Assembly (NCBI GenBank): GCA_028335825.1
Contig: JAIOKI010000015.1
Coordinates: 372,001-436,000, forward strand
DNA length: 64,000 bases
From: Nosema muscidifuracis
Taxonomy: Eukaryota > Microsporidia > Nosematidae
Reading direction: 5' to 3'
Below the pieces are notes generated by a model. It did not search any database and was not told where the DNA came from. It was given only the letters and a program-made list of their open reading frames with translations. Position numbers and translations under genes: made by a program. Positions 62,045 to 64,000 of the stretch are shown here, one piece after another. Every line of letters begins with the position of its first letter. The first letter of the stretch is position 1.

Positions 62045-63390
62045 TCAGTCAATAGATTTTTTACTTTTATAAAATCAATTATTTGTACCAATAGTTTTTG
62101 TGTTATTTTCAAAACCTCCTTAAGTCTAAGATTAAGTTATTTAATTATTTAAATTATTATATATAAAATACATTAAATTTTATGATATTTAATCCCTAGT
62201 TAGTAAAAAGTAAAAAAAATAAATTTTTATCTATGAAAGATGATTCACATCTAATTATTTTTGTACAAAACCGTCGTATCTTCGAGGATATGTTCCCTTC
62301 TTGAAAATATTATAAGATCATACCTTTTTTTAATATTGTTAATTACTACTTTTATATCTTTGGGTTATCATCATTTTTATATATTTAGATAGCATTGTGT
62401 GAAGTTTACAAATAGTCAATTTTTTGAATATAAAATTTATTTTTTATTAATAGGTGTAACTATAGAAAAAAAAACAAATTGTTTTTTTTGTAATTTAATT
62501 ATCAAAAAGTGGGAGTTAACTTTAAATTCAAATTTGATACTATAAGGTAATTAGTAAATGTTTGAATATATTGAAAAAAAATAGATCTAATTTGTGTAAA
62601 TATACTAATGAATATGCCAAAGGACATCTCTGACAAATTTTGATAATAATAACATTTAAACATTATAAAGCAAAAGTATGATACAAAACTAAAATACCTT
62701 ACTTTTTATATTAGAGTATTTCGTAAATTTTATTAAAACAGATATTTTGTAAAGCCAACACATCAATATATTAAAATAAGGACAAGTTTTGAGTAGTTAT
62801 AGTTCATGAAGTTGAAGATACTTTTGTAAGCAATTTATTAAATAAATTTGATTATAATTTTTAATACGTTGGAGATTTCTGCGAATTGAAAAAAATAAAT
62901 AAACTAAAAGATACTGTTTTAGATATTTAATCATATATGGGTTTAATAATGTGAATATTTTGCCTCCTATTCCTCATCTTTTCTTGGATTGCTAATCTCT
63001 CTGCTTTCAAGAGTTTTCTTCAGAGTAATAGGTTAGAAATTTGATTTTTTATCCAGAGATATTCTACATTTAGTATTGTATTTAGTTGATATTTCATTTA
63101 GGTTAGAAATGTATTTTTTGTCTTCAAAGCCATATATTAGAAAGAGATTATTGGTTATTAAGTCGTTTTTTCAAAATTTCAGGATTATTGAATTAAAACT
63201 AATTATGATTATTTGACAACTCTAACTTTAAAAAGCAAGGTAATGTTAAATGTTAATATAAACCACTTTTTAATAGTTTCAGATACTATTTTCGATTATA
63301 AATATTACTGCTGTTTAATGACTTATAATCATTGACTATTTATAAACACTCCAAAATAACTTGATATCAAACAATTACAAATCATAAATT
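62045..63390. other. Gene-poor stretch with possible remnant
   Basis: 1.35 kb. An island with higher G+C near 62955-63060 gives, on the minus strand, a short charged frame (TLKKTLESREISNPRKDEE) between stops, perhaps a gene fragment. Otherwise no features. Confidence 0.4.
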
Positions 63391-63999
63391 TTAATTAGAA
63401 TTATCTTCGTAAACAATCGCTTCAAAATAATTTGTCACTGTAGTTTTAGTAGTACACAAATGACATTTTTCTTCTAAATAGTAAAAATATTCCCCAAGCA
63501 ATTCTCTTCCTATAAAGTGTCCACATGAAAGTCTAAGACAGACACTTGATTTACCCACACTGTTTTCTGATGGTTTCTTAAAGGTATAATTTTTTAAATC
63601 TACTACAGTTGTAAATTCATGTAGTTTATCTTCAATAATATTATTATTGATTAATTTTAACATTTCTTCTGACGAATCGAATTTTTCTTTCAACGATTTT
63701 AGAACTAAATTTAAATGAAAAAACTTTTCAATATCTTGAATTTCAATTTTATTCCTGTTTTTATCAATTTTCGTCATTTTAATTAATATTTCACAATTAT
63801 AAGTCAATGAAAACAAATGTATCTGACTTAGCAAAATATCAGTATTTTTATTATCAAAATATATTGGTTTATTCATGTATTTCTTAAAATCATTGCAAAA
63901 AATATTTATAGTGTCAGTTTTTGTGCATGTGTATAAATGTAAAGATTCAAAAAAACTTTCAAGATCATCCAATGAGGTAGGAAATTTAAAGCTAATATA
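63391..63999 (-). CDS. RING-like protein of GID/CTLH type, 5' end outside window
   Basis: The frame has no stop up to the window edge and no ATG near 63972 (only a TTG), so the N-terminus lies beyond 64000. The C-terminal part has KSSVCLRLSCGHFIGRELLGEY and EEKCHLCTTKTTV, then a hydrophobic end (YFEAIVYE). This matches the degenerate RING of Rmd5/Gid2 (PP--L-CGH-IS---L, then KCPYC---T, then an LYF end). As in that family the first Cys pair is not obvious. The upstream helical part could be the CTLH/CRA region. The GID complex is an E3 ubiquitin ligase. SP-RING or another degenerate RING is an alternative. Confidence 0.55.
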   Translation of the reverse strand, partial: YISFKFPTSLDDLESFFESLHLYTCTKTDTINIFCNDFKKYMNKPIYFDNKNTDILLSQIHLFSLTYNCEILIKMTKIDKNRNKIEIQDIEKFFHLNLVLKSLKEKFDSSEEMLKLINNNIIEDKLHEFTTVVDLKNYTFKKPSENSVGKSSVCLRLSCGHFIGRELLGEYFYYLEEKCHLCTTKTTVTNYFEAIVYEDNSN

Positions 64000-64000
64000 T

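Overview
The window looks like a chromosome segment of a microsporidian, most likely from the very A+T-rich Nosema/Vairimorpha lineage (lineage is inference; no marker gene is present). Three things support this. The genes are compact, apparently intron-free and eukaryotic, with proteins often shorter than their fungal counterparts. Coding strands are strongly A/T-biased. About twenty genes carry CCC or CCCC within 0-10 bases upstream of the ATG (four more carry GGG), the known microsporidian start-proximal signal with very short 5' leaders. That motif was used to correct several starts.

Positions 1-36500 form a dense housekeeping block on both strands. It holds a nucleoporin (NIC96), an ER-anchored SMP lipid-transfer protein, LSM1, CDP-diacylglycerol synthase, proteasome alpha3 and alpha5, a minimal DBF4, IMP3, a probable SRP68, DBP5, a 1229-residue membrane protein of unknown function, an RRM/SR-like protein, PHS1, an MBOAT acyltransferase (ALE1), a probable exocyst SEC5, a Sas10-like protein, symplekin/PTA1, an arrestin-fold protein, STE24, TMA20 and eIF2B-gamma. 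Functions fall into RNA processing and decay, ribosome biogenesis and translation, protein turnover, and ER lipid and secretion. Many spacers hold their own unrelated tandem repeat (units of 11-102 bp).

Positions 36500-64000 are sparse. Conserved genes are few: a PSP1-domain protein, a homeodomain protein, RPP1 of RNase P/MRP and, cut by the right edge, a GID/CTLH-type RING protein. They are scattered between 1-2.6 kb stretches with no convincing gene. The other genes encode lineage-specific secreted or membrane proteins: two large (541 and 446 aa), several of about 200 aa, a 13-cysteine 115-aa protein, a 12-cysteine protein with a C-terminal membrane anchor, a 54-aa secreted peptide and a small single-pass protein. 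This resembles a gene-sparse effector-type compartment of a parasite.

The most striking signal is a nearly identical 23-base element (22/23) at exactly the same distance (22 bases) from the ATG of two otherwise dissimilar cysteine-rich secretory genes about 55 kb apart (2289-2621 and 57019-57366). It suggests co-regulation, perhaps at one stage of spore formation. No virus-like or retroelement copy was recognised.
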